Shown here: piece after piece, positions 1 through 5,614 of the stretch | How the letters are laid out: the number at the start of each line of letters is the position of its first letter | Position numbering within the stretch: position 1 is the stretch's first letter | Assembly: GCA_947174735.1 (NCBI GenBank) | Contig: CAMWKC010000127.1 | Coordinates: 1 to 6,438 of the forward strand | Length of the DNA: 6,438 nt | Reading direction: 5' to 3' | Source: an uncultured Porphyromonadaceae bacterium | Lineage (GTDB): Bacteria; Bacteroidota; Bacteroidia; Bacteroidales; Muribaculaceae | Notes under the pieces: model-generated | Databases searched by the model: none | The model's input: only the letters and a program-made list of their open reading frames with translations | What the model was told of the DNA's origin: nothing | Program-made: the position numbers and the translations under genes

Positions 1-140
1 CTGCAATGATAGCCCATTTTTTTTAGTCTATCAATATTCTAAGCTATTCAATTTATATTTTTAAATATTTTTAACACCCAAATACTTCTGTTTTCAGTGC
101 TCTCAAAGACTTTTCTACTACAGATTAGAGGTATTTTAGT

Positions 141-148
141 TAATTTTG
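141..148 (+). promoter_or_regulatory. Promoter -7 box upstream of the DUF2851-recO unit
   Basis: The bases TAATTTTG match the Bacteroidota primary sigma factor -7 consensus TAnnTTTG exactly. Transcription would begin about 6-8 bases further on, near 154-156, giving a leader of roughly 27 nt before the ATG at 182. No clear TTTG -33 element lies 19-20 bp upstream (around 117-121), so the upstream half is weak. The box also decides the gene start: an in-frame TTG at 146 lies inside it and cannot be a start codon on this transcript. Confidence 0.7.
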
Positions 149-181
149 CGCTGTATCATAACCCAAACCCCATTATTTACT

Positions 182-1489
182 ATGGAACGTTTGTACCATT
201 ATCTTTGGAAATACCGTATGTTCGGTAGCCGTCTGCGTCTTCCCGATGGACGGCGTATCGAAGTTATTGACCCGGGCATACCTAATAACGGAGCCGGTCC
301 TGATTTTTTTAATTCAAAGATTCATATTGTAGGGGCTGAAGAGTGGGCCGGCAATGTCGAGATTCATATCAAAGCCTCTGATTGGTTCCGTCACGGTCAT
401 GACAAAGATATGGCTTACGATTCAATAATACTTCATGTGGTAGCTTCTGCTGACTGTAAGATTACCCGACATGACGGCTCTGTTATTCCACAGGTCGAAG
501 TAGTTATGCCTCCGGATCTCTACTCCGCCTATTCACGTCTGCACACTGAATTGGATGCAGTCAGGTGTGAACAGCATTTACATACACTGTCACCTTTAAC
601 TGTAACTGACTGGCTTGAGTCACTTGTTATCGAACGAATACAGACACGTGCATCAAACGTAATGCGGATATTCGCTATTACCGGCAACGACTGGCAACAG
701 ACCTGCTTCGTTCTGCTGGCCCGCGCAATGGGCTTCGGACTTAACGGAGACCCTTTCGAACTTACAGCTTTATCACTGCCCCTACGTTTCATGGCACGCC
801 ACAGTGACAATCCGCTACAACTCGAAGCCTTACTATTCGGACAGGCAGGTATGCTTGACACGTCAAAGCACATATTGGACGAACGTTATCAGCTATTATG
901 TCGCGAATATTACTTTTTAGCACGCAAATACGGTTTGAAACCCATTCGTAGCGATATGTGGAAGTATGCACGTACAAGACCGCAGAATATGCCACATCGT
1001 CGTCTCGCCATGCTTGCACGCGCCTGTGAAGGCGGATTCGCTATGCTGCGTACATTGCTTGACTGTAAAGGAGATCCTGATCTCCTTATTCCGTTATTCG
1101 GCTGGACACTCGAAGGCTATTGGGCCACACATCACTCTTTCGATACCGAAGAGTCAGCTGCTTCAGTAAGACTGTCAATGGCTTCGATACGTCTGCTTAT
1201 GATTAATGCCGTAGCTCCGCTTTATTATGCCTACGGTAGGTATATAGGTAATCCCGATATGGCAGAGTCAGCTATTAATCTGCTTGAGGCTTTACCTCCT
1301 GAACAGAATACTATCATACGCCGTTGGCAAGCAGCAGGAATAAATGTAAAATCTGCAGCGACTTCACAGGCCCTCCTGCAACTCCGACGTGAATACTGCG
1401 ACCGTAGAGACTGTATGCGTTGTCGTTTCAGCCATCAGTTGCTACGTTCAATAATAACAAAAAGTGATAAAGCTCCTATATACTCCTAA
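182..1489 (+). CDS. DUF2851 family protein
   Basis: A 435-residue protein that I recognise as DUF2851, a conserved Bacteroidota family without an established function. The N-terminal signature is clear: EVIDPG at residues 27-32, GPDFFN at 39-44, GNVEIHIKASDW at 57-68 and an H-x-H-x2-D-x2-Y stretch at 71-79 leading into ILHVV. The C-terminus carries C406-x4-C411-x2-C414-x3-H418, a possible metal-binding cluster. I see no signal peptide or membrane segment, so it is probably cytoplasmic. The ATG at 182 is chosen because family members begin close to the M-E-x-L-x-H-Y-x-W-K motif and the upstream TTG at 146 lies in the promoter box. The stop lies five bases before recO, so the two are surely cotranscribed; a link to DNA repair is inference from that neighbour only. 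Family assignment is firm, function unknown. Confidence 0.88.
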   Translation: MERLYHYLWKYRMFGSRLRLPDGRRIEVIDPGIPNNGAGPDFFNSKIHIVGAEEWAGNVEIHIKASDWFRHGHDKDMAYDSIILHVVASADCKITRHDGSVIPQVEVVMPPDLYSAYSRLHTELDAVRCEQHLHTLSPLTVTDWLESLVIERIQTRASNVMRIFAITGNDWQQTCFVLLARAMGFGLNGDPFELTALSLPLRFMARHSDNPLQLEALLFGQAGMLDTSKHILDERYQLLCREYYFLARKYGLKPIRSDMWKYARTRPQNMPHRRLAMLARACEGGFAMLRTLLDCKGDPDLLIPLFGWTLEGYWATHHSFDTEESAASVRLSMASIRLLMINAVAPLYYAYGRYIGNPDMAESAINLLEALPPEQNTIIRRWQAAGINVKSAATSQALLQLRREYCDRRDCMRCRFSHQLLRSIITKSDKAPIYS

Positions 1490-1494
1490 TCTCT

Positions 1495-2220
1495 ATGTTA
1501 GAAAAGCTTCAAGGTATTGTGATAGATATACGACGTCATAATGACCGTCACAATGTAATAACCCTCTTTACCCGACAACGCGGAAGAGTTGCTTTCCTCT
1601 CCACTGCAGGTTCAAGTCATTCAGCACGACTGAAACAGGCAAGACTGTATCCTTTAGCTATAATTGAAACAGATGTAAATTTCAAAGCAAACCGGGAATT
1701 GCAGCAGCTTGGTTCATTTCAGCCTATACTTGTAGCTGATTCGTTAAGACTCAATCCTGTGAAAGCAGCTGTAGCAATGTTTATCAGCGAATTTCTAAAT
1801 CATTTATTACGTACTTCCCCACCCGACACAGCCATGTGGGATTATGTAGCCAATGCCATAAGCGCCTTCAATGCCTCTGAACGCGGAATAGGCAATTTCC
1901 ATCTCGCCTTACTTATAACTCTTTTACCTTTTATGGGCATACAACCGGATCTTAACCGAATAGAGTCAGCTCAGTGGTTTGATATGCAAGGTGGTGTGTT
2001 TACTGATTCACGTCCTCTGCACAACAATTTTATTCCCCCCGAAGAAACTCTCTTCATACCACTTATAAGTCGTATAAATTTTGCCAACTATACGCGTTTC
2101 CGCTTCAACGGAGGCCAACGACGTCTGCTTCTAAGACGCCTGCTCGATTATTATGCTTTGCATTTGCCAGGTATGACCGGTCTTAAATCACCTGATGTAC
2201 TCACTGAAATGTTCAGCTGA
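1495..2220 (+). CDS. recO: DNA repair protein RecO
   Basis: RecO acts with RecR (and RecF) to displace SSB and load RecA onto single-stranded DNA in gap repair and recombination in the cytoplasm. The 241-residue protein has the expected N-terminal OB fold (about residues 1-80), opening with the typical pattern of a short Leu-Glu-Lys start, the strand GIVIDIRRHNDRHNVITLFT and then RGRVAFL. An alpha-helical C-terminal domain follows (about 85-241). Its size is normal for the family. It has no cysteine at all, so the zinc finger found in some RecO proteins, such as that of Deinococcus, is absent; from memory this is common in Bacteroidota. The start ATG is five bases after the DUF2851 stop, with no separate promoter visible, so it depends on the promoter at 141. 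No strong intrinsic terminator follows it, only weak AT-rich stem-loops. Confidence 0.92.
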   Translation: MLEKLQGIVIDIRRHNDRHNVITLFTRQRGRVAFLSTAGSSHSARLKQARLYPLAIIETDVNFKANRELQQLGSFQPILVADSLRLNPVKAAVAMFISEFLNHLLRTSPPDTAMWDYVANAISAFNASERGIGNFHLALLITLLPFMGIQPDLNRIESAQWFDMQGGVFTDSRPLHNNFIPPEETLFIPLISRINFANYTRFRFNGGQRRLLLRRLLDYYALHLPGMTGLKSPDVLTEMFS

Positions 2221-2441
2221 ATATCGAATATGAAGAGTAAAATGCTTAAAAAAGCAACAAAATACAAATTAGACATTTGTCGCTTTATTAACCATTAATA
2301 GTCTTCTATACATATATATTTTTTCATAAAAACTCAAATAACGACAGACATAGTTTACATTTGTCTGCTACAAAAGACACTATACAGTATTTTACAAATA
2401 TTTAATAAGCGTTAAAGTACACTAACACAGTGAATTTTTTT
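2221..2441. other. AT-rich spacer after recO without a recognisable gene
   Basis: This stretch is very AT-rich and has no convincing coding region on either strand. It holds weak stem-loops only: ACAAAT/ATTTGT at 2264-2280 with a 5-nt loop and no following T run, and CAGACA/TGTCTG at 2345-2367 with an 11-nt loop. The 9-mer ACATTTGTC occurs twice, at 2273-2281 and 2357-2365. None of these resembles a good intrinsic terminator, so recO may end by a Rho-dependent or diffuse mechanism. I see no further match to the TAnnTTTG promoter box here. Confidence 0.5.
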
Positions 2442-2461
2442 GCTGAAAAATTTTTTCCAGC
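2442..2461. repeat. Near-palindrome overlapping the -33 region of the small RNA promoter
   Basis: GCTG followed by five A, then six T, C and CAGC forms a 20-bp near-perfect inverted repeat with one extra position. Its right half covers 2452-2457, where the -33 element of the promoter at 2475-2482 would lie. It could be an operator, an A-tract/T-tract element that bends DNA and helps the promoter, or chance in an AT-rich region. The GC-containing ends make pure chance somewhat less likely. Confidence 0.4.
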
Positions 2462-2474
2462 CGATTTTATGTAT

Positions 2475-2482
2475 TAATTTTG
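2475..2482 (+). promoter_or_regulatory. Promoter -7 box of the small RNA gene
   Basis: TAATTTTG is an exact match to TAnnTTTG and is followed by CACC; the box is identical to that at 141-148. The T-rich run at 2451-2456 sits at about the right distance for a degenerate -33 element. Initiation is expected near 2488-2490. No protein gene follows on this strand; the product appears to be the short RNA that ends at the terminator 2520-2551. Confidence 0.7.
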
Positions 2483-2487
2483 CACCG

Positions 2488-2551
2488 TGTTTTTCATGGT
2501 ATTAGATTTAAGGTTAGAGGATTAGTTGTCGCGAGACACCTAATCTTTTTT
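2488..2551 (+). ncRNA. Probable small non-coding RNA of about 64 nt
   Basis: A consensus promoter and an intrinsic terminator enclose about 64 nt with no protein gene downstream on the same strand, which is the layout of an independent small RNA. The 5' half is unstructured and purine/T-rich and includes ATGGTATTAGATTTAAGG (2496-2513); the 3' half is the terminator hairpin. I recall closely similar promoter-plus-hairpin sequences recurring in Bacteroides and Prevotella genomes, and the layout resembles the published Bacteroidales-1 RNA motif, but I cannot confirm membership by eye. A 9-codon ORF (2496-2525, MVLDLRLED) lies inside; a leader-peptide role is less likely because nothing on the + strand follows for it to regulate. 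Confidence 0.6.
2520..2551 (+). terminator. Intrinsic terminator of the small RNA
   Basis: GATTAG (2520-2525) pairs with CTAATC (2540-2545). After one T/C mismatch, TGTC (2527-2530) pairs with GACA (2535-2538) around a GCGA tetraloop of GNRA type. Six T residues follow directly at 2546-2551. On the opposite strand no T run follows the hairpin, so it works for + strand transcripts only. Confidence 0.8.
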
Positions 2552-2555
2552 ATTC

Positions 2556-2597
2556 ATCCCGGAGTACCTTTAATGAGGTGTATCCGGGATATTTTTT
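2556..2597 (+). terminator. Second, tandem terminator overlapping the acyltransferase 3' end
   Basis: ATCCCGGA (2556-2563) and TCCGGGAT (2583-2590) form a perfect 8-bp GC-rich stem; ACCT (2566-2569) and AGGT (2576-2579) extend it past a small internal loop. A run of six T follows at 2592-2597 on the + strand. It lies five bases beyond the first terminator, so it would catch read-through. On the - strand the same hairpin holds the acyltransferase stop codon in its loop, but no U run follows it there. Confidence 0.65.
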
Positions 2598-3670
2598 GTA
2601 CGTCCTCCGGTAAGCACCGTAGTCATTGAGGGCAGATATTTATGACAAACTGCATAGAATAAAAGACTTATTCCAAGTAATATTATAAAATCAGCAAAGT
2701 AAACACTGATTATTCTTAGGTTACTGCTAAGGTCAATATGACCAAGTAAAAATCTCATCACTACTGAACTATACAGACCATGGCAGGCATAAATAAAGAA
2801 AGCACTGTTTTCAAGCCAAACATTCGGTTTGCCGCCACGGTCCACATAATATAATGCAAGCGATGTCATAGCCACAATTCCGCTACATTGACACAAGAAG
2901 CCAAGTCCTCTGTCCCACCATTCAGTACCGGAGCTAAACAATACCAGAAACGAAAGTAAAATCCATATACATGTAAGAAGCCACATATAGCGTCCAAGAC
3001 GACTAACGTCAAGCCGTGTAACAGCTATAAAAGCTCCGGCATAGAAATAATACCATCCGTCAATATACATCATACCGCTCCCCCACACCATCATCATAAC
3101 AGAAGAAATGATAAATACCCATATTTTTCCGAGAGTCATATACCACACTACAGGCACAAGAAAGACTGCAACCACAATAAGATCACGTACAAACCATAGT
3201 ACAAAATCGTATGGATATGAAGTATGAGGTACAGCCCAGAAACCGGACAGAATAGTAAACGGAGATACGGATATATCTGTATATTGTCCAAATCCGGCCG
3301 AATCACCTAAATATCGTTTAAACAAAAAAGCACATAAGCCAATCAAGTTCCACAGAAGATAAGGTACTACCAGACTGACCAAACGACGCCGCGTCTTACG
3401 CCACCATAAGTTAGGAGTCAGCTTATTAATACTACGAAAATACAGATAACCGGCTAAAATAAAAAACAAAGGGACACATGACCGTGCCATTACACCGCTT
3501 AAGAGTCCTATGACTTTATAGGACCATACATCAAACCCTCGCCCGGCACCGTCGGCGCCAAGCGAGGGTAGAAGATTACAATGTATGAGCACCACACCTA
3601 TGATAAGCGGGAAACGCAATGCCGATATAGCACGGCCCACTATGTCATGACGTGATGAAACCTTAGTCAT
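2570..3670 (-). CDS. Acyltransferase family 3 membrane protein
   Basis: A 366-residue integral membrane protein of the acyltransferase-3 family, which transfers acetyl or other acyl groups to sugars of polysaccharides, lipids or other envelope components. Around ten hydrophobic segments can be seen. The hallmark first helix is present: R19 and H30 in [12 protein letters not shown], the His being the expected catalytic residue. The R-x3-P-L-F-F-I-L-A-G-Y segment (63-75) and a basic loop with R94-R95-R96 before the helix [13 protein letters not shown] (97-109) are also typical. There is no C-terminal SGNH domain, so this is the short single-domain type. Its ATG overlaps the queA stop as ATGA, implying translational coupling and cotranscription. 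The substrate cannot be read from the sequence. No clear intrinsic terminator follows on this strand. Confidence 0.85.
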   Translation of the reverse strand: MTKVSSRHDIVGRAISALRFPLIIGVVLIHCNLLPSLGADGAGRGFDVWSYKVIGLLSGVMARSCVPLFFILAGYLYFRSINKLTPNLWWRKTRRRLVSLVVPYLLWNLIGLCAFLFKRYLGDSAGFGQYTDISVSPFTILSGFWAVPHTSYPYDFVLWFVRDLIVVAVFLVPVVWYMTLGKIWVFIISSVMMMVWGSGMMYIDGWYYFYAGAFIAVTRLDVSRLGRYMWLLTCIWILLSFLVLFSSGTEWWDRGLGFLCQCSGIVAMTSLALYYVDRGGKPNVWLENSAFFIYACHGLYSSVVMRFLLGHIDLSSNLRIISVYFADFIILLGISLLFYAVCHKYLPSMTTVLTGGRTKNIPDTPH

Positions 3671-4719
3671 CGAAGCACCAGCATGGCGTCACCATAGGCG
3701 CCGAAATTATAACGTTCCTTCACAGCCACGTCGTATGCTTCCATGATAAGTTTGTAACCACCGAAGGCAGCCACCATCATAAGCATAGTGCTGAGCGGCA
3801 TGTGAAAGTTAGATATAAGGGAATTACATACCGTAAAGTCGTATGGAGGAAAGATAAACTTGTTGGTCCAGCCTGAATAAGTCATAAGATGACCGTTCAT
3901 ACATACTGAACTGGCCACAGCTCTCAGTACAGATGTACCTACAGCACATACGCTTGAATTACGGTCTTTGGCAGCATTGACCATATCAACCAGGTCGCTG
4001 TCAACTATCATCTCCTCGCTGTCCATACGATGCTTGGTAAGATCTTCCACATCGATATCCTTGAAATTACCCCTTCCACTGTGCAGGGTCAAAAAGCCAC
4101 GCTCAACGCCCTTGATTTCAAGACGCTTCAGCAGTTCACGGCTGAAATGCATACCGGCAGCCGGTGCCATAACAGCGCCCTCCTTACTGGCAAAGATACA
4201 CTGATAACGTTCAGCATCTTCAGGTTCGGCCGGACGAGTAATATAATCGGGCAGCGGTGTCTCGCCCATAGCATACAAAGCCGCTTTGAACTCATCATGC
4301 GGTCCGTCATAAAGGAAACGAAGTGTTCGACCACGCGAGGTAGTGTTATCTATAACTTCTGCCACCATCGACTCATCGGCACCGAAATACAGTTTGTTAC
4401 CTATACGTATCTTACGTGCCGGCTCTACCAACACGTCCCAGAACTTATTCTCAACATTTAGCTCACGCAGCAAAAACACCTCGATACACGCTCCTGTCTT
4501 CTCTTTATTACCATAAAGACGAGCAGGAAATACTTTGGTATCATTGAAGATCATCACATCTCCCTCTTCAAAATAGTTTATTACCTCTTTGAAAATACGG
4601 TGGGTTATTTCACCTGTACGGGAGTTGACTACCATCAGACGACATTCATCGCGGTTTTCCGACGGATACTGTGCAATAAGGTCGGCTGGAAGCTTAAACT
4701 TGAACTGTGATAATTTCAT
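3667..4719 (-). CDS. queA: S-adenosylmethionine:tRNA ribosyltransferase-isomerase QueA
   Basis: QueA moves and isomerises the ribosyl part of SAM onto 7-aminomethyl-7-deazaguanine (preQ1) at position 34 of tRNAs for Tyr, His, Asn and Asp, making epoxyqueuosine. The 350-residue protein has normal length. Family landmarks run in order: [14 protein letters not shown] at 57-70, GETPLPDYI at 152-160, APAAGMHF at 185-192 (APTAGLHF is usual), LHSGRGNF at 212-219, NFHMPLST at 304-311 and YGDAMLVL close to the C-terminus. The start ATG begins [11 protein letters not shown], as in Bacteroides homologues. No Shine-Dalgarno sequence precedes it. It follows truB after 94 bp that hold a possible pseudoknot, and its stop overlaps the next gene's start by 4 bp. 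Identification is secure. Confidence 0.96.
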   Translation of the reverse strand: MKLSQFKFKLPADLIAQYPSENRDECRLMVVNSRTGEITHRIFKEVINYFEEGDVMIFNDTKVFPARLYGNKEKTGACIEVFLLRELNVENKFWDVLVEPARKIRIGNKLYFGADESMVAEVIDNTTSRGRTLRFLYDGPHDEFKAALYAMGETPLPDYITRPAEPEDAERYQCIFASKEGAVMAPAAGMHFSRELLKRLEIKGVERGFLTLHSGRGNFKDIDVEDLTKHRMDSEEMIVDSDLVDMVNAAKDRNSSVCAVGTSVLRAVASSVCMNGHLMTYSGWTNKFIFPPYDFTVCNSLISNFHMPLSTMLMMVAAFGGYKLIMEAYDVAVKERYNFGAYGDAMLVLR

Positions 4720-4758
4720 ATTGTTTCGGTCAGATTATTTGACTGAATTGTTACTGCC

Positions 4759-4808
4759 ATGCCCTTGGTATTTTTATAACCGGTGCAAGGCATAGTTTTT
4801 AGGGTTAT
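4759..4808 (-). promoter_or_regulatory. Candidate H-type RNA pseudoknot in the queA leader
   Basis: On the mRNA strand, stem 1 is AUAACC (4808-4803) with GGUUAU (4781-4776), six perfect pairs. Stem 2 is AUGCCUUG (4793-4786) with CAAGGGCAU (4767-4759), eight pairs with one bulged G. The arms interleave (1-2-1-2), which is H-type pseudoknot topology. The connecting loops are nine nt with five A, then CACC, then AAAAAUAC. The A-rich last loop and the C-containing middle loop recall preQ1 class I riboswitches, and queA is a queuosine gene, but stem and loop lengths differ from that class. The element ends 39 nt before the queA ATG. Alternatives: stem 2 alone as a simple hairpin, or a degenerate promoter, since the - strand reads TATGCCTTGCACC, one base longer than TAnnTTTG. 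Confidence 0.4.
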
Positions 4809-4813
4809 TTATT

Positions 4814-5587
4814 TCATTTTATATCAGTCGGTGACTCAGGCAGCCTATAATCATCAGGGAAAGTCACAGGACCATTCATTATATGCTCTACAGCCTGATC
4901 CACCGTCAGGCAGTCAGTTACCTTAATGTTACCGACACGAGTGCGTCGTAATTCTACTAAGTGGGCCCCACAGCCTAAAGCTTCACCGAGATCTCGGGCA
5001 AGAGCACGTATGTATGTACCTTTACTGCATACCACACGCACTGTAGCATAAGGAGGTTCAAACGATATGAGTTCCAGTTCAGCTATTTCAAGTGCTTTAG
5101 GCTTCAGTTCCACTTCATGCCCTTTACGGGCCAGACTATATGCCCGTTTTCCATCGACCTTAACTGCAGAAAACACAGGAGGCACCTGCATGATACGGCC
5201 TCTGAACGAAGGTAGTACCTTCTCTATATCAAGAGCGGTTATGTGTTCCCACGGGCGCTCGCTGTCTATTTTTGTCTCAAGGTCAAAACTCGGTGTGGTG
5301 GCTCCAAGACGTAAACGGGCCACATACTCCTTATCATCATTCTGAAGCATCTCAATAGAACGTGTGGCACGTCCTGTGCATACTATCAACACACCGGTAG
5401 CCAAAGGGTCAAGCGTACCTGCATGACCTACCTTGAATCGGCGCAGACGCAGACGACGCTGTATAGCCCCCCGCACCCGTTTGACAGCATCGAACGAAGT
5501 CCAGCCTAACGGCTTATCGATGCCTATTATCTCTCCGCTTATAAAGTCCAATGCTAACGAAACTGTTAAGTGAGTTACAACGCTCAT
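4814..5587 (-). CDS. truB: tRNA pseudouridine(55) synthase TruB
   Basis: TruB isomerises U55 in the T-loop of elongator tRNAs to pseudouridine and also acts as a tRNA chaperone. Motifs in the 257-residue product: IDKPLGWTSF at 23-32, KVGHAGTLDPLATG at 52-65 with catalytic Asp60, KEYVA at 86-90 with the active-site Tyr88, and VCSKGTYIRALARDLG at 186-201 with conserved Arg194. It is shorter than the E. coli enzyme (314 residues), as usual for Bacteroidota. The start is uncertain. The ATG at 5587 is preferred and leaves 27 bp after uppP. A TTG at 5602 would add five residues. A TTG at 5551 would give 245 residues and an N-terminus (xDFISGEI) that aligns best with Bacteroides homologues. The preferred ATG sits in a small hairpin. 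Confidence 0.94.
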   Translation of the reverse strand: MSVVTHLTVSLALDFISGEIIGIDKPLGWTSFDAVKRVRGAIQRRLRLRRFKVGHAGTLDPLATGVLIVCTGRATRSIEMLQNDDKEYVARLRLGATTPSFDLETKIDSERPWEHITALDIEKVLPSFRGRIMQVPPVFSAVKVDGKRAYSLARKGHEVELKPKALEIAELELISFEPPYATVRVVCSKGTYIRALARDLGEALGCGAHLVELRRTRVGNIKVTDCLTVDQAVEHIMNGPVTFPDDYRLPESPTDIK

Positions 5588-5597
5588 ACAAGAGCGT
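5580..5597 (-). promoter_or_regulatory. Hairpin at the truB start codon
   Basis: On the mRNA strand ACGCTC and GAGCGT form six perfect pairs around the loop TTGTAT, and the ATG at 5587 straddles the loop and the 3' arm. Such a structure could limit start access, or its opening by ribosomes finishing uppP (stop at 5615-5617) could couple the two genes. It may also mean that initiation uses another codon. It has no following T run, so it is not a terminator. Confidence 0.35.
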
Positions 5598-5614
5598 ATC
5601 AAATCTATATCGCA

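Noticed and set aside
11..24. AGCCCA followed by eight T at the left edge, like the tail of an intrinsic terminator of an upstream gene
   Set aside because: The ascending arm would lie outside the window, so the stem cannot be confirmed.
146..181. Upstream in-frame TTG start that would extend the DUF2851 protein by 12 residues
   Set aside because: The TTG lies inside the -7 promoter box at 141-148 and upstream of the expected transcription start; family members begin near the ATG at 182.
529..873. 114-codon open frame on the - strand inside the DUF2851 gene
   Set aside because: It overlaps a well-supported gene on the other strand, shows no domain features and no promoter; a frame shadow.
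2273..2365. 9-bp direct repeat ACATTTGTC with copies 84 bp apart
   Set aside because: Only two copies of a short AT-rich word with no flanking structure; not evidence of a CRISPR, attachment site or mobile element.
4030..4461. 143-codon open frame on the + strand inside queA
   Set aside because: It is antisense to a certain queA gene, has no recognisable motif and no promoter box in front; a frame shadow.
4759..4800. Hairpin plus five T on the + strand, resembling a terminator
   Set aside because: No + strand gene or promoter leads into it; the same bases are better explained as stem 2 of the mRNA-strand structure ahead of queA.
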